64,000 nucleotides of DNA from Poa pratensis (GCA_947311845.1 CAMZMU010000027.1:43798853-43862852), one strand, 5' to 3'. Positions 1-11,096 are shown, counted from the first letter of the stretch. Translations and numbers: made by a program. The notes: a model not told the origin generated them from the sequence alone.

Positions 1-879
1 CGCGCACAGACTGCTCCTCTTCTTGCTCTGCGCATAAATTGCCTACTTGTTCATTTGTTGCTGAAAGCGAGCAACCTGTGTTCGAATTGCCTAGCTGTCT
101 AGTTGCCATGCCAAAATGGGTTTTTGATTTGAGGGCTACTGGGCTACTGGCTGAAGCTGGACGGTGTGACTTTTCTCATATCCTATCGTTCTCGTTCGTA
201 AAGAGATTAAAGTTTGCATATTTTCGCATCATCTTTCTTCGTTATTATTTGGCTTTTCTGAGGCTGACCCAGTATGTTTTCTCTCGTTCACTTTCATAAT
301 ATATTTCAGGGTTTTTTCTTCGAAAATGCACGTATCTAAACATGTTTCCGTGTGTAGATTTATTCATTTTGATCCTCGTCTAGTCAAATATATCTAAAAC
401 TTTTTTTAATAGTGACGGAGGGAGGGAAATCGGGTTTGACTCAATATGCGTCGATACAGGCATACAGCCACTATTAAAAGATCCAGTTTTAAAATGTAAA
501 AAATAAAAGCAAAAATGTTGGTGTACATACACACATTTTATGTTAGTACAAAAAGCATCATGAAAAAAACCTTATTTTGGGCTATAAAAAGAAAAATTCC
601 GGTGCTATTTTTTTTGATAATTTTTGTCTATTTTATGCTAGCAAAAAATGTCATTGTTTTGGGAAACTTTTGTACGGACATAGAATGTCCGAATGTACAA
701 CCACATTTTTTGTTTGATAATTTTACAGTTTAATATGTATTTTTCATAATAGGTGCATCTAGTTCTATAAGTCAAAACATGGTGTTCAGGAGGGAATACT
801 ATTGAGTTTGGTAAGAACATGTGTCATTAGCTGCAGTTTATTCATAGTGAGAGTATATGTGTGCGCCATAACATATATA
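1..879. other. Noncoding flank, no gene seen
   Basis: AT-rich sequence with only short, low-complexity open frames and nothing recognisable as a coding exon. A short GACGGAGGGAGGG tract near 415-427 resembles the end of a Stowaway-type MITE, but I could not find a matching partner end. I see no RNA gene. Confidence 0.5.
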
Positions 880-1190
880 CTCCATCCGTCCACCAAAGTG
901 TGTTTCAACTTTCATTGGAAGTCAATCCATTTTTTAACGTTTGACCTTGTTAAATGCATCAACATTTAGGCCACTATACTAGTCTCATAGATTCATTATG
1001 ACATATATATAGTTTAATTTATCATATAGCTCTTTATCAAAATATTGTTACTCCCTCCATTCTGAAATACTTGACTCTTAAATGAGTGTATCTAGACAAG
1101 TTAGAACGGATCGGAGGGAGTACAATTTTGTGTAAACTTATTCAAAGTTTGAGATAGTTTGAATCTATGCTCTTTTGTGGATGGATGGAG
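880..1190. mobile_element. Stowaway-like MITE, outer copy
   Basis: The left end reads CTCCATCCGTCCACCAAAG from 880, directly after a TA. The right end, read on the opposite strand from 1190, is CTCCATCCATCCACAAAAG, so the two ends form an imperfect terminal inverted repeat of about 19 bp. No coding capacity is present. The right flanking dinucleotide is CA rather than TA, so the target duplication is not clean. A second, smaller MITE lies inside it at 1051-1120. Confidence 0.6.
1051..1120. mobile_element. Stowaway-like MITE, nested inner copy (70 bp)
   Basis: It begins CTCCCTCCATTCTGAAATAC and ends CGGATCGGAGGGAG, bracketed by TA at 1049-1050 and TA at 1121-1122. These are the terminal motif and target duplication of Tc1/mariner-derived Stowaway MITEs. 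It lies wholly inside the longer MITE at 880-1190, so it arrived later. Confidence 0.7.
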
Positions 1191-1461
1191 CAACTCTCTC
1201 CCTCAATTTATTTGAAACGGAAGGAGTATGATTTTTCCACTTCCCCTTGTCCTAAAACAACGAGAGCACAAAAATCTGGGAGAAGCTGAAGGAACGGCCT
1301 GCATGACCAGAGTTGCGCCATACGCCTTATGGTCAGACCCGACTCTCGATATCCTACGTTTCCACATCTCTATAACCTACAATTCAAATTATTACAGTAA
1401 GCACTCATGGAGCCTTGGTGAATGTGTTTCTTCCACGTATAATAACACAGCAAGTACGTGT
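1191..1461. other. 3' flank of the aspartyl protease pseudogene
   Basis: About 270 bases between the MITE and the stop codon of the protease, which reads toward it. The sequence CGGAAGGAGTA near 1217-1228 again resembles a MITE end. The rest may be the former 3' UTR. No independent gene is seen. Confidence 0.4.
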
Positions 1462-3308
1462 CTACTCACAGTCGAACTTGCGCCAGCCCAGGACGTTCCT
1501 CTCCCTATCAAACACGACTTTCAGTCCACTCATGAAGTTCTCTGCATATTGTTCTTGTCATTAGTAAGTAAGTAATGCAGTGAGAAATGTTTTGGAATCT
1601 AGATCAGTAGAAGCATGCATACGGCCGATGATGTTGATGTCGATTTCGCTCTTGAGAAGCCCCAGGCAGTAACCGACGGCGCGAGGCTGTCCGTTTGTAT
1701 GGCCATCGGTGATGACGACGAAAGGCCGGCTGACAGGGAATTTATCTCCTCCCGTGGTTGAGAAGCTCACATCCGGTATGTAAATTTCTGTTTGGTTAGG
1801 ACTGCATTTGCTTAACAGTTAGCTCAAGTGACGGTGTGACAGTTATTAGTTCCAGCTTAACCAGACTCTGCAACTGATTTTTGTCAGTGTTAACGTATAT
1901 ACCTCAACCCGTAGCAGAACTCGAACGGAATAGAAGTGCTAAGGTTGGCCCTTTTGTCCTGGATCCGGGACATCAGCTGAAAATTGCGGTGTGCCCAGCT
2001 CACTCAGTTTCGTACTAAAGTGAATTGGAGAAGTACGTGGATCGAATTAGCTGAGATTCTTGCGCTTACCTCGTAGGCGAACGCTATGTAGGCTGGCTCG
2101 GCGAAGTGCGCGAAGGAGGTGCCGGAGTCCACGACCGCGTCGAACTCCAGCGGCACCACCAAGTTCTCGACGTTCATGCCCATGGTGTGGATGTTGTATG
2201 TTGGACTGCACATAGAAGATAAGACATCGCCGACCATTACTGGTTGTGATCAACTTGTGAGCCTGTACTGACATCTAGGCGCCACAGAACCAACTGGGGC
2301 AACTCACTGCGTGTCTGTGAAAACGAAGGGCGTTTGGGCCTGGCCCGGGCTGCCGGCGTCGCCGAAATTGATCCGGCCGACGCCATCATCGCTGAAGCAC
2401 ATGGAGAAGCTGTCCGATGCGACGTGGCGTCTGCTGGCGAGCAAGCTGGGCACGGAGACCTTGCCCATGCCGAGGCCCATCAGGCCATCCAGGAAGGCGC
2501 CTGTCTACTCCAGCCCGCACCCGAACACGATTGGCGCCTGCACCGCCTCGCCGGCGCCGCGCTGTTTCTCCCGGGAGAATTGGAGAACGTCCTCGACGAG
2601 CACCCCGGAGGAGGAGGCGTTGCCCGAAACGTACCTGACGGTGTAGGGGCAGCTGCTGTTGCGCGTAGCGCAGGCCTTGGGCCGGTCGCAGAGAGCGTGC
2701 TCGCACGTTGCTGTCTTGCCCGTCGACGACCGGCTTGGGCTGTACGGCCGGAGCTCGGAACCGCCATGCACCGTGGGGTTGTCGATCGGCGCGCAGTGTT
2801 TGCAGTCGCAGGGAACCCAGAAGAGGTCGCTGCCGGTGTCGAGCGCCACCAGGAACGTCGCGTTCGGCGTGCCCACCCCTACCTCCGCGTAGTGCAGGCT
2901 GCAACCAAAGAGAACAAAAATGAATTTACAGGGATCAAACAGGCAGGCACATAAGAACAGAGGAGGGCGGGGTGCACCGTGCACGTACTATCCGTCAAGT
3001 TGGAAGGTGGCATTCCCGTTGGCGAAGGTAAGTTTACCCTGGTTGCTACCGGCAGCGAGTCCACGGCGGGCGAAGAGAGCCCGATCGTTGCGGGACAGAG
3101 CAGAGTAGTACTCCGGCGTGCCCTCTGCTGCTTCCTCGGGCCACCATGTGCCGGGGCCATGCCCTCGCACCTCCGCCCACCGCCGGACCACCGGCGAGAA
3201 GCGGTGGTGGAGGATGAACCCGATGCCATTCACCCCGCCGGCAGCAGCGAGTAGCGCGGCCATCGCGGCAGCGACAAGAAGGCTGCCATAGTGGATGAAC
3301 TAAGCCAT
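1462..3308 (-). pseudogene. Plant pepsin-like aspartyl protease (A1 family, APF1/ASPR1-like), disrupted
   Basis: This is a six-exon gene on the minus strand, with exons read as 3263-2989, 2898-2308, 2205-2070, 1976-1903, about 1765-1623 and 1541-1462. Exon 1 ends in a donor GTACGTG. Exon 2 opens with LHYAEVGVGTP and carries the first catalytic motif, ALDTGSDLFWVPC. Exon 3 carries the second, AVVDSGTSFAHF. Exon 5 has PFVVITDG, and exon 6 has NFMSGLKVVFDRE and ends LGWRKFDCE. The layout and cysteine-rich loop fit secreted or membrane-associated plant A1 proteases. A TAG at 2507-2505 interrupts exon 2 where relatives usually have glutamine (FGCGLE-stop-TGAFLDG), after the first catalytic Asp but before the second. 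The upstream in-frame ATG at 3308 is followed at once by TAG (3302-3300), leaving ATG 3263 as the only open start, with a weak signal peptide (MAALLAAAGG). The exon 4/5 joint is poor: the better acceptor, CAG ending at 1789, would shift the frame. I call it a pseudogene. Confidence 0.85.
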
Positions 3309-3774
3309 GGGAACAAGTGCGCAGCCGTGCAGGCAGAGCAGTTGGTTCATGTACGCTGCAATATGATCTTAAGAGGAGGAGATGCATCAATCGTTGACGG
3401 GAAAATGGCAGAAGGATGGAGACGCGGACTCAAGTCCTCGTTTAGTCTACAAAAAGGATCTTGTGCCCACTATGTCTTTGTATTTTTCTCTATATTTCCA
3501 TGTGAAGTCAGCCATCGTCTAGCTGGTTTTGTTTTATCCATTGAAATATATTTTTTTGTTGAAATTCCCACCTTCTATATAAGTATCCATGTATTATCGT
3601 GTTTGTTAAACTCGATAAAAGTGCAACCATAGTAGTTTAGAAAAAAAGTTCAACTCGTTCCAATTGCACTTTTCTAAAAAGAAGTGTTATTATAATAAAA
3701 ATTACTAGCTAAAGAGCAGTTTAATCTAATACAATGCTGCGAGATTTAGGTAGATATTATTAATAGTGAATTTG
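3309..3774. other. Noncoding DNA between protease and LINE, with a repeated motif
   Basis: This is the upstream side of the protease and may hold its former promoter, but I cannot point to a convincing TATA box. At 3603-3657 there is a motif, GTGCAACCATAGTAGTTTAG followed by an A-run and CAACTC. It recurs directly at about 4483-4534 and inverted at about 4580-4613, on the other side of the LINE. This suggests that the LINE landed in a small inverted-repeat element. Confidence 0.4.
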
Positions 3775-4432
3775 AAAGTCTTGGTCATGACAACAACGCT
3801 TTCCGTTAGACATTTGGCACTCTTTCGCCCCTGGGAAATTCAAGTTCCACGCTTGGTTGGCCCTAAGCGGAAGATGTTGGACTGCCGATAGGCGCGCACG
3901 ACATGGTTTGCCCACACATGTTATCTGCCCACTCTGTCGCACTACGCCGGAGACCCTTGATCACCTATCCTTGCAGTGCACGTTTGCCGGCCATGTCTGG
4001 GCTGGTACGCTTGCAAGGCTGGGACTTGGAATTCAGCCCCCTTCTCCTACAAGCACTATCGTTGACTGGTGGCCAAGGGCGGTGGAGCGGCTGCCATCCA
4101 AGAGGAGAAGGAAGGCCAACTCCTTGATCATGCTTTCTTTGAGGAGGATCTGGTGCGAGCGCAACTCAAGAGTGTTCGACAACATCGCTTCGCCGGCGAC
4201 GCGGGTTCTTAGTCTCATTTTGGATGAGTGGAGTATGTGGATGAGCTGTAGGCCTGAGTTACTCAGAGAGATAGAGTAGTTTCCATCTCTGTGTCGGTGT
4301 GGTGTTGAGTCGGGGTTGATGTGGCCTTTTGGGTCATTTCCCCCTTCTTGTAATTTGGTTCTCCTTTCTTGACTGCTTAATACAAAAACGCGCAGACCTC
4401 CTGCGGGTTCTCTAAAAAAAAGTCTTGGTCAT
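3775..4432 (+). mobile_element. 5'-truncated LINE (non-LTR retrotransposon) with 14-bp target duplication
   Basis: The insert is bounded by identical copies of AAAGTCTTGGTCAT, at 3775-3788 and 4419-4432, with the right copy directly after an A-run. That is the mark of target-primed reverse transcription. Inside are the C-terminal end of the LINE pol protein (zf-RVT region) and about 140 bp of 3' UTR ending in CCTCCTGCGGGTTCTC and poly(A). All upstream LINE domains (endonuclease and RT) are absent, as expected for 5' truncation. Confidence 0.85.
3836..4279 (+). pseudogene. LINE pol C-terminus, zinc-binding region in reverse transcriptase (zf-RVT)
   Basis: The open frame reads KFKFHAWLALSGRCWTADR, then HGLPTHVICPLCRTTPETLDH, followed by LQCTFAGHVW and a Trp/Arg-rich tail with RRIWCERNSRVF. 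Two cysteines in CPLC, then H and C, follow the zf-RVT pattern found after the RT domain of plant L1-type LINEs. It ends at a TAG near 4279 and is only about 147 residues long, against more than 1,200 for a full LINE pol. It is a dead fragment carried by the truncated insertion and has no start of its own. Confidence 0.75.
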
Positions 4433-6560
4433 AATGTGATATAAAGAAATAAAGAGTTACTAACCTTGTATTGATCCGTTTTGTTAACTCGAGGAAAGTG
4501 CAACGATATTTTAGAAAAAAAATACAACTCAAAAGTGCGATCAAATGACACAAACCGCGATAGACAAGTGCAAATGTAGCGAGTTGCACTTTTTTTCTAA
4601 ACCGTGGTTACACTTTTCTTGGGCGTGAGACTTAAAAATCTTAGTCGCCCTAGACTAGTAGTGGATAAGATCAATAAGTAGCTGATAGCAAAAACATCTA
4701 AAGGCAGAAGTGTTTTGAGAACGCAAGAGGCCTATAAACCTAGTGACATGAGCGTAATCTTTTCATCGTGTGTATGCCTTTATTTACACTACAAAAGCAG
4801 CCTCGTCAACACTAAAAGAACAACTTCCTAACAGAATAATAAGTTTCCGCGTTCAACCTAGCGGCAATGTAATGATAAGTAGTCTAAAGAGAAGTGTAAT
4901 GATAATCGACAATTTTAAATATTCTTCACAAAGCGATATAAAGAAATAAAACAACAACACCTATTTGCAATACATGAGTATTCTTCTACACCAAGAAGAC
5001 GATGCAATACATAAGATTATTCCACTGACTTTGAGTTTGTAGGCTACTTTTTGTCACCCAATATCAAAACTTCTCACTGATTACGTGTCCGTGACAAAAA
5101 AAAAAGCATCCTAGGCACCTCATAGAACTTTTTCATATATTAAAAAAAAGACGGTTGGCCCTTTGTTATCACATAAGATTGATATCCAGTGACGTCCACG
5201 AATGTCTCATATATTTAGGGTTATCCGTGGCAGGCTTTTTATGTCACTGTACATAATTTATCTCAGTTAAATGTACTGGATGAGAAAAAAATCATTGATT
5301 GGCCCGTCATCTATTTTGAACCAGTCAAAACTGCTAACGTGGTTGTTGACGTGGCTGCTGACATATGGGTCCTACGTGCTACCGAAGGCTGTTGCGATGT
5401 GGATCCAGAATGAAATGACGTGGCATGACGTGGTGTGGTCCATACGGAGCTCACAATTGGTACCTGCATGAGCCATTATTTTGCTGACATGTGGGTCTGG
5501 AGGCCTGTGACCCGTCACAATTTATGTCACGGTTGGAAATCTGCAAAATCTGAAAAAAATGGGAAACTTTGGAAAAATATAAAATTTCAATTATTATTTG
5601 AATTGTTGTTAAAATACATATGAGCTGTCATAGACAAACGAAATGTTATAATACACATGAAAATGAGTAAAAGTAGACATAAAATAGGCATCAAAGCAAG
5701 TCTTCATCAACTATGGTTTACAAATTTTGTTGTCATAGTGTAAGAAACATTAGATAATTGTCCTAAAAAGTAGCAAAACTTCGCTACATCTGCATCTTCT
5801 GCATCCTCACTTATGATACCATCCTTTCAGTATGATACCCTCGATCAGGGAAAGAATGTTTGCTCGGTGCAAGATTTTTAATCTCGGGAAATATGTATGT
5901 TTAGCCTATATTGATGTTAGCAAATACCATTATGTATAATCCTGGTGCATGAAAATAGTCATGTGTTCATGTTAAAATTTCCCAGTTCTGCACCTGGGCC
6001 AGACCCACATTACCCACGCGTATCTCTTGTTTGCATCACTAGCTAGTTTTCGCTGCTAGTCTGATACCATCGATCCGGTTTTCAGATGTAGTATGTATGT
6101 TTTTATCTAAGAGACTCTAGGTTTATAGAATCCGGGGAGTAGGTGCTTGGCAAGGTATTAATAATAAGTCTAAGAAAGCTAAAAGTAAGTTTTGTTTACC
6201 AGACCAATCTTGTTTTGAAAGGGGTTTGTTTCTATGGTTTAAAAGAGGATTGACCTTGAGCACCTGCAGGGTGCATTTAATTATGGGACAAATAAGATAA
6301 ATGAAGTTATGTTAGTGATAAATAATATATATCATAACATGGATATACAAGAGCAATGTGCCGTAAATCACCACTGTCTCGCATGACATGAAAAAAATGG
6401 ACACACTTGTCCAATTTGGCCCTTTTCCGTCTTGATTCTCACTTATTAAGATTTAAAAGAAAAAAGCTTTAAGTTCTGGGACCTCACTATTGATCTCCAA
6501 TGGATTGTTTCTTGCTACTGTACTCCTCTTACTATCACCAAGTTTCTCGCCCAGCTTTCA
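4433..6560. other. Noncoding, with a CACTA-like terminus near 5740
   Basis: No coding exon is seen. At 5721-5740 the plus strand reads CAAATTTTGTTGTCATAGTG. Its complement, CACTATGACAACAAAATTTG, looks like a CACTA-superfamily terminal repeat, followed by TAA. GTGACAAAAA-type motifs near 5090 and TGTCATAGACAAA near 5626 could be subterminal repeats of the same element, but I could not find a matching left end. The stretch 5330-5530 is rich in GACGTGGC/GACATGTGGG words of unknown origin. The rest (5740-6560) shows nothing I can name. Confidence 0.4.
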
Positions 6561-8013
6561 GATACGTCCATTTTGCATCACTATTTTATATCATAATTTA
6601 CTGTTATTCACTGATATATTTCATATTTAGAGATGATACTTATTTTATTTTGCCTATTTTGCATGTTTGATGATTATTGAAGAATTAACCACCGGAGTCT
6701 GAATTCTGCTGGAAAAAGGACCGTCAAGACGCCATATTTCTGAAGATCAACAATTGACAGAAATTATCCAGAAGCTCCTATTTTGTCAGATGCCGGAGGC
6801 AGCCAAAAGGGGAGGCCAAGGTGGGCCACCATGGGCCCTCACCATGCAGCCAGCCGCCCTCCCCACATGGCGGCGCAGTGAGCCCTGGGCCGTGCCACCC
6901 TATGGGGAGGCTGATTCGGCCACGTCCTCGAGCCCCCCTCTGGAGTACTTAACCCCCTTGACCTAAAAACAATGGGAGGTTCGATCATAATTTCAGAAAG
7001 CCTCCAGAGCGCCGCCGCCATCGAAAACCCTATTTCGGGACCAGAAACTCCGTTCTGGCACTTCGCCGGGACGGGGAATTGGAGGAGATCATCGCCATCA
7101 TCATCGCCGACGCCTCCCATCGACCATCCATGATTCCCCCATCCATGTGTGAGTAACTCCCGCTGTAGGCTGAAGGGGATGGAAGGGATTGGATGAGATC
7201 ATTCATGTAATAGCTATAAGATTGTTAGGGCATGGTGCCTAGTACCCTTGTTAGTACTTTATGACATTGTTGCAACTTGTTATGCTTAATGCTTGTCACT
7301 AGGTCCCGAGTGCCATGATTTCAGATCTGAACATGTTATTGATTCATTATGATATTCATTGTTTTAAGATCTTACCTACAAGTTGTATACACATATTGTT
7401 GTCCGGAACCCGAGGCCCCAAAGTGACAGAAATTGGGACAACCGGAGGGGATGGCTATGATGTGAGGATCACATGTGTTCACGGAGTGTTAATGCTTTGC
7501 TCCGGTACTCTATTAAAAGGAGTACCTTAATTACGAGTAGATTCCCTTGAGGCCCCGCTGCAAACGGGCTGGTAGGACAGAAGATGTTGTGCAAGTTTCT
7601 CATTGCGAGCACGTACGACTAAATACGGAACACATGCCTATGGTTACTTAGTACTTGGATACCATATTATTATTTATCTACAAATGCCTTGTCTTGATAA
7701 TTACATGAATTATCTTATCCATGCAGCGCCCGTTCATGCATCCCTATGCCTACAGTATTTTAATCCTGATGTCTGCTATAATCACTACTGCTGTCTTTAT
7801 TACACTGCTGCTATTATTTCACTACTGCTACTGCTTTAAAACTGTTGCTACTGATAATCTGTGTCAAGCAAGTCTATTTCCAGGTGCAGCTGAATTGACA
7901 ACTCCGTTGTTAAGGCTTATAAATATTCTTTGGCTCCCCTTGTGTCGAATCAATAAATTTGGGTTTTACTTCCCTCGAAGACTGTTGCGATCCCCTATAC
8001 TTGTGGGTCATCA
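6561..8013 (+). repeat. Left LTR of the Athila-like element, chimeric 5' end
   Basis: From about 6826 (CAGCCAGCCGCCCTCCCCAC) to 8013 it matches the right LTR, ending CTTGTGGGTCATCA. The first 265 bp, starting GATACGTCCATTTTGCATCA, do not match the right LTR, which begins TGATACGTCCAAAACG. The opening resembles the start of a different Triticeae Gypsy LTR. The expected 5' TG is CA here. Confidence 0.7.
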
Positions 8014-8024
8014 AGACTATTTTC

Positions 8025-8041
8025 TGGCGCCGTTGCCGGGG
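8025..8041 (+). other. Primer binding site, tRNA-Asp type
   Basis: TGGCGCCGTTGCCGGGG starts 11 bases after the left LTR. It is complementary to the 3' end of plant tRNA-Asp (CCCCGGCAACGGCGCCA). It sets the strand of the element and would prime minus-strand cDNA. Confidence 0.85.
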
Positions 8042-8101
8042 AGCATAGCTTTATTTGTAAGCTCACCTGATATTGATATTGTTCGCTGCAATTACTTCAT
8101 C

Positions 8102-10108
8102 ATGGGTAAGGCTCCTATTGAGAGGGTCCGTGTATTGCCTTCCACCACAAGAAAAGGTACGACTCTGAGTACCTCTGCTGCTCTTGATTCACCATCTATG
8201 ATGAGTCAACTTGTTACACCACCACAAGCTGCGCGCACTGTTACTTCTGCTGAATCTGAAAATGCTTCTGATAATTTTGATGATGCTTCTACTGTGCTTG
8301 ATGAGAGTATTCCATTAGGTCCTCTTTTAGATGCTGCTATTGCTAAGTCTAAACAACTTGAAAGTGATGAAACACCTAATGAAAATCCTTTTACACCTGT
8401 TAATTCACCTGAGTTGAGGGATTATACTTGTGATGATCTTGATGAAACTTATGTGGAACTTGACGATGACTTTATCGATAAATGCAATGCTACTACTAGT
8501 GCAAGTGGTATTAAAAGCCTCCTTGCACAACATGTTGTTAGATATAAACTGTCTCCTGATCCTAAGTTTGCCACTTCTCCCATAAACATTAAAGATAAGG
8601 ATTATGACTTCTCTCTTGATTTATCTCACATATCCATTGTTGAGAAAGCACCTTTTCGTGGTACTGAAAAAGGAAGTATTGTAGAGCACATGAATGAGCT
8701 CTCTACTTTGAGTAGCTTGTTTTCTGATGATATCAAGAAGCGTAGTTACTTTGTTGCTAAATTTTTTCCTTTCTCATTAAAGGATGATGCTAAAACTTGG
8801 TATAATAATTTGCCTCCTGATTCTATTGATAGTCCTACTTGTTTGCTTAATGTTTTCTTTCAGAAATATTTTCCTGCTAGTGCTCAACATGTTTCTTTGC
8901 AGAAAATTTATAATTTTGATCAGGATGATGGAGAGAAACTGCCTGAAGCTTGGGCAAGGTTTTGCTCTCTAATTAGGGCTCGGCCTGGTCATGATTTGGA
9001 AAAGCATGACCTTCTTGATATATTTTATAGTGGACTAACCATTGAATCTAGGGCATACCTGGATAGTTTTGCTGGTTGTGTTTTTAGGAAAAGAACTTCT
9101 GACGAAGCTGAAGAATAAATGGCTAAAATAAGCCAAAATCATGATGATTGGGCTACACATGAACCGACTCCAACACCAATATTGAAGAAGAGGGGTATGA
9201 TTGAATTAAATGATGAAGAGATGAGGGAAGCCAAGAAATCTCTTAAGGAGAAGGGTATTAAATCCGAAGATGTGAAGAATCTACCACCTATAGAAGACTT
9301 ATGTAAGCCAATTCCCCATTCATCTACAATTGAGGTACACTCTCTTCAACGCTTTAATGAAGGAGATATTACTTACTCTAAACCTCCTGATCAATGCTTA
9401 GATGAATTTGATAATTATGTTGTTAAGCAAGATAACTTTAATATGAGAGTGGAGAATCATTTAATGGAAAATTCTCAAGCTATTAGTAAATTGCATGATA
9501 TTGTGGAGAGAACCTCCAATGATGTTAAGATGCTTATTAAACATTTTCATATGGTTCAAACTCAAATTGATCAACTTACTAAAGTGCAAAATGACATCTT
9601 AGTTAATACTTCTAAAGAAAAAGAGAAGCATGCTTATGAAGTAACAACTAGAGGTGGTGTTTCCACTCAGGATCCTTTATATCCTGAGGGACATCCCAAA
9701 AGAGTTGAACAAGATTCTCAACGAACTAAAGAAACTAGTGCTCCTTCTAAGAAAAAGAAGAAGAAACATAAAACTGTTATAGAATCTTCTGAACCTACTA
9801 ATGATCCTAATAGTATATCTATTTCTGATGCTGAAACTGAAAATGGTAATGAACATGACAATGATAATGATAAGAATGATGCTTTTGATAAAGAAGAGGT
9901 TGAGGAAGAACCTGAAAAGCATGCTAAAAATAAAAAGTACACTAAAGAAGATTTCATTGCTAAGAAACATGGTAATGAAAGAGAACCTTGGGTTCAAAAG
10001 CAAATGCCTTTTATTGTCAAGAAGCTCAAATCAAAGGAAGAAGAACACTATAATAAATTTTGTGGCTGGATGAAACCTTTGTTCTTGCAAATCCCTTTGA
10101 CTGATGCT
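8102..10108 (+). pseudogene. gag of the Athila-like element (5' part, with one in-frame stop)
   Basis: Translation from ATG 8102 (MGKAPIERVRVLPST) gives an acidic leader and then a retrotransposon gag core around residues 180-330, with FPFSLKDDAKTWYNNLPP and FFQKYFPASAQHV, the usual plant gag signature. A TAA at 9116-9118 stops the frame. The same frame resumes with ATG 9119 (MAKISQNHDDW) and runs on with EEMREAKKSLKEKG, a long acidic/lysine-rich linker (KKKKKKHK) and KQMPFIVKKLKSKEEE toward the protease. At 10108 the frame is cut by the nested element. The remainder resumes at 22424. The protein would form the virus-like particle. The internal stop makes this copy unlikely to yield a full polyprotein. 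Confidence 0.8.
10104..10108. repeat. Target site duplication ATGCT, left copy
   Basis: ATGCT lies directly before the left LTR of the nested Tat-like element and is repeated at 22424-22428 directly after its right LTR. Five bases is the usual length for LTR-retrotransposon integrases. Confidence 0.9.
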
Positions 10109-11081
10109 TGTTGGAGAATGATCCCCGTGAACCAGGAAACGAAGGGGTTGAACACGACATTTAACCACTCTCTCGTCAACCTCGGCGACCAAGCACGGCG
10201 AGCTCGACGACACGCATCACGACAGAGATGGACACCAGCTCGTACCCAGGTTCAGGCCCTCCGCGAGGAGTAAAGACCCTACTTCCTGCTATGTGATATT
10301 GCACTGCTTCGCGAGGTTACAGTACAGAGGTGCTTACCGAGGGCAAAGCTTACAACGATGGCAGAGCTTCCTTTGAGTGGAAGCTCTCCTCTCTCAGTGG
10401 CCTAGTAGATTTGGGTGTGTGGAAGATCCATCCCCTCCTCCAGTGGTGCTCCCCCTCCTTTTATAGGCACAGGGGTGGAAGCTAGGGTTCCTCCATGGCG
10501 CCGGTCCAGGAGGGCAGTGCACCCTTGGTCCAGGGGTCGTGGACGAGGTCCAGCGTCGTCGGTCTTGCTGGTCTTCGTCAGACTCTGCCGTCGTCCGGTC
10601 AGAGCGGTGGTCGGTGCTCCAGAGGTCTGTGGTGTCACCTTGATGACGTCGCTGTTGGAGCGGAGCGGCAGTGTGTCCCCTTAGCACCGGAGTAGCATGC
10701 TTGGTAATCCTCCTCTTCTAAGGCAGCTTTGTTGCCCTCCTTTAAGCACGGGAATGGCAACTGTGGCTTGTTTGTCACCGTGCGCAGGCGTGCGCGTCAT
10801 CCTGCTGTGGAGTGCAGGTTCCATGTGCGTCCTGCCAGGATGGCAGAAACTCACCAGGCACTTCGAGTGCTACGCCACCCCGAGAGGGAAAAAAGGTCTC
10901 CCGAGGAGGTCCCCAACTCGTGGTGACTTAGTCGTTTTCGTCAGCGCATAAGACCCCGCGAGGGGCGAGGCCTCGCGGGGCTCGCCAGGCGCCACGGCCC
11001 AGTCCTTAGTCGTCTTCCGCTCCTGGGTGTCCGGGGCCAGAAGGGCCGGCCCATGTTACCCTAGTTTTCATTGGGCCGACA
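10109..11081 (-). repeat. 3' LTR of the Tat-like element
   Basis: This 973-bp LTR starts TGTTGGAGAATGATCC and ends GGGCCGACA on the plus strand, i.e. TGTCGGCCC...CA on the element strand. It matches 21453-22423, with a 2-bp indel near 10293 and scattered substitutions. The pieces read through by open frames here are not genes. Confidence 0.9.
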
Positions 11082-11096
11082 GTAGCCCCCGGGCCC
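11082..11096 (-). other. Polypurine tract of the Tat-like element
   Basis: On the element strand it reads GGGCCCGGGGGCTAC directly before the 3' LTR (TGTCGG). It primes plus-strand DNA synthesis and independently confirms that the element lies on the minus strand. Confidence 0.8.

Noticed and set aside
2334..2954. Long plus-strand open frames across the protease exon 2
   Set aside because: They are antisense shadows of the GC-rich minus-strand exon. The minus frame has catalytic motifs and matching splice sites.
4787..5740. CACTACAAAAGCAG at 4787 as the left end of a CACTA element ending at 5740
   Set aside because: The two terminal sequences differ (CACTACAAAAGC versus CACTATGACAACA) and the flanking triplets (TTA and TAA) do not match.
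7721..8101. N-terminal extension of the Athila-like gag ORF back to 7721
   Set aside because: It lies inside the LTR and across the primer site. The gag start is set at ATG 8102, after the primer site.
10394..10951. Open frames of 60-100 codons in the Tat-like LTRs
   Set aside because: Both LTR copies show the same frames on several strands with no domain. They reflect GC-rich LTR composition.
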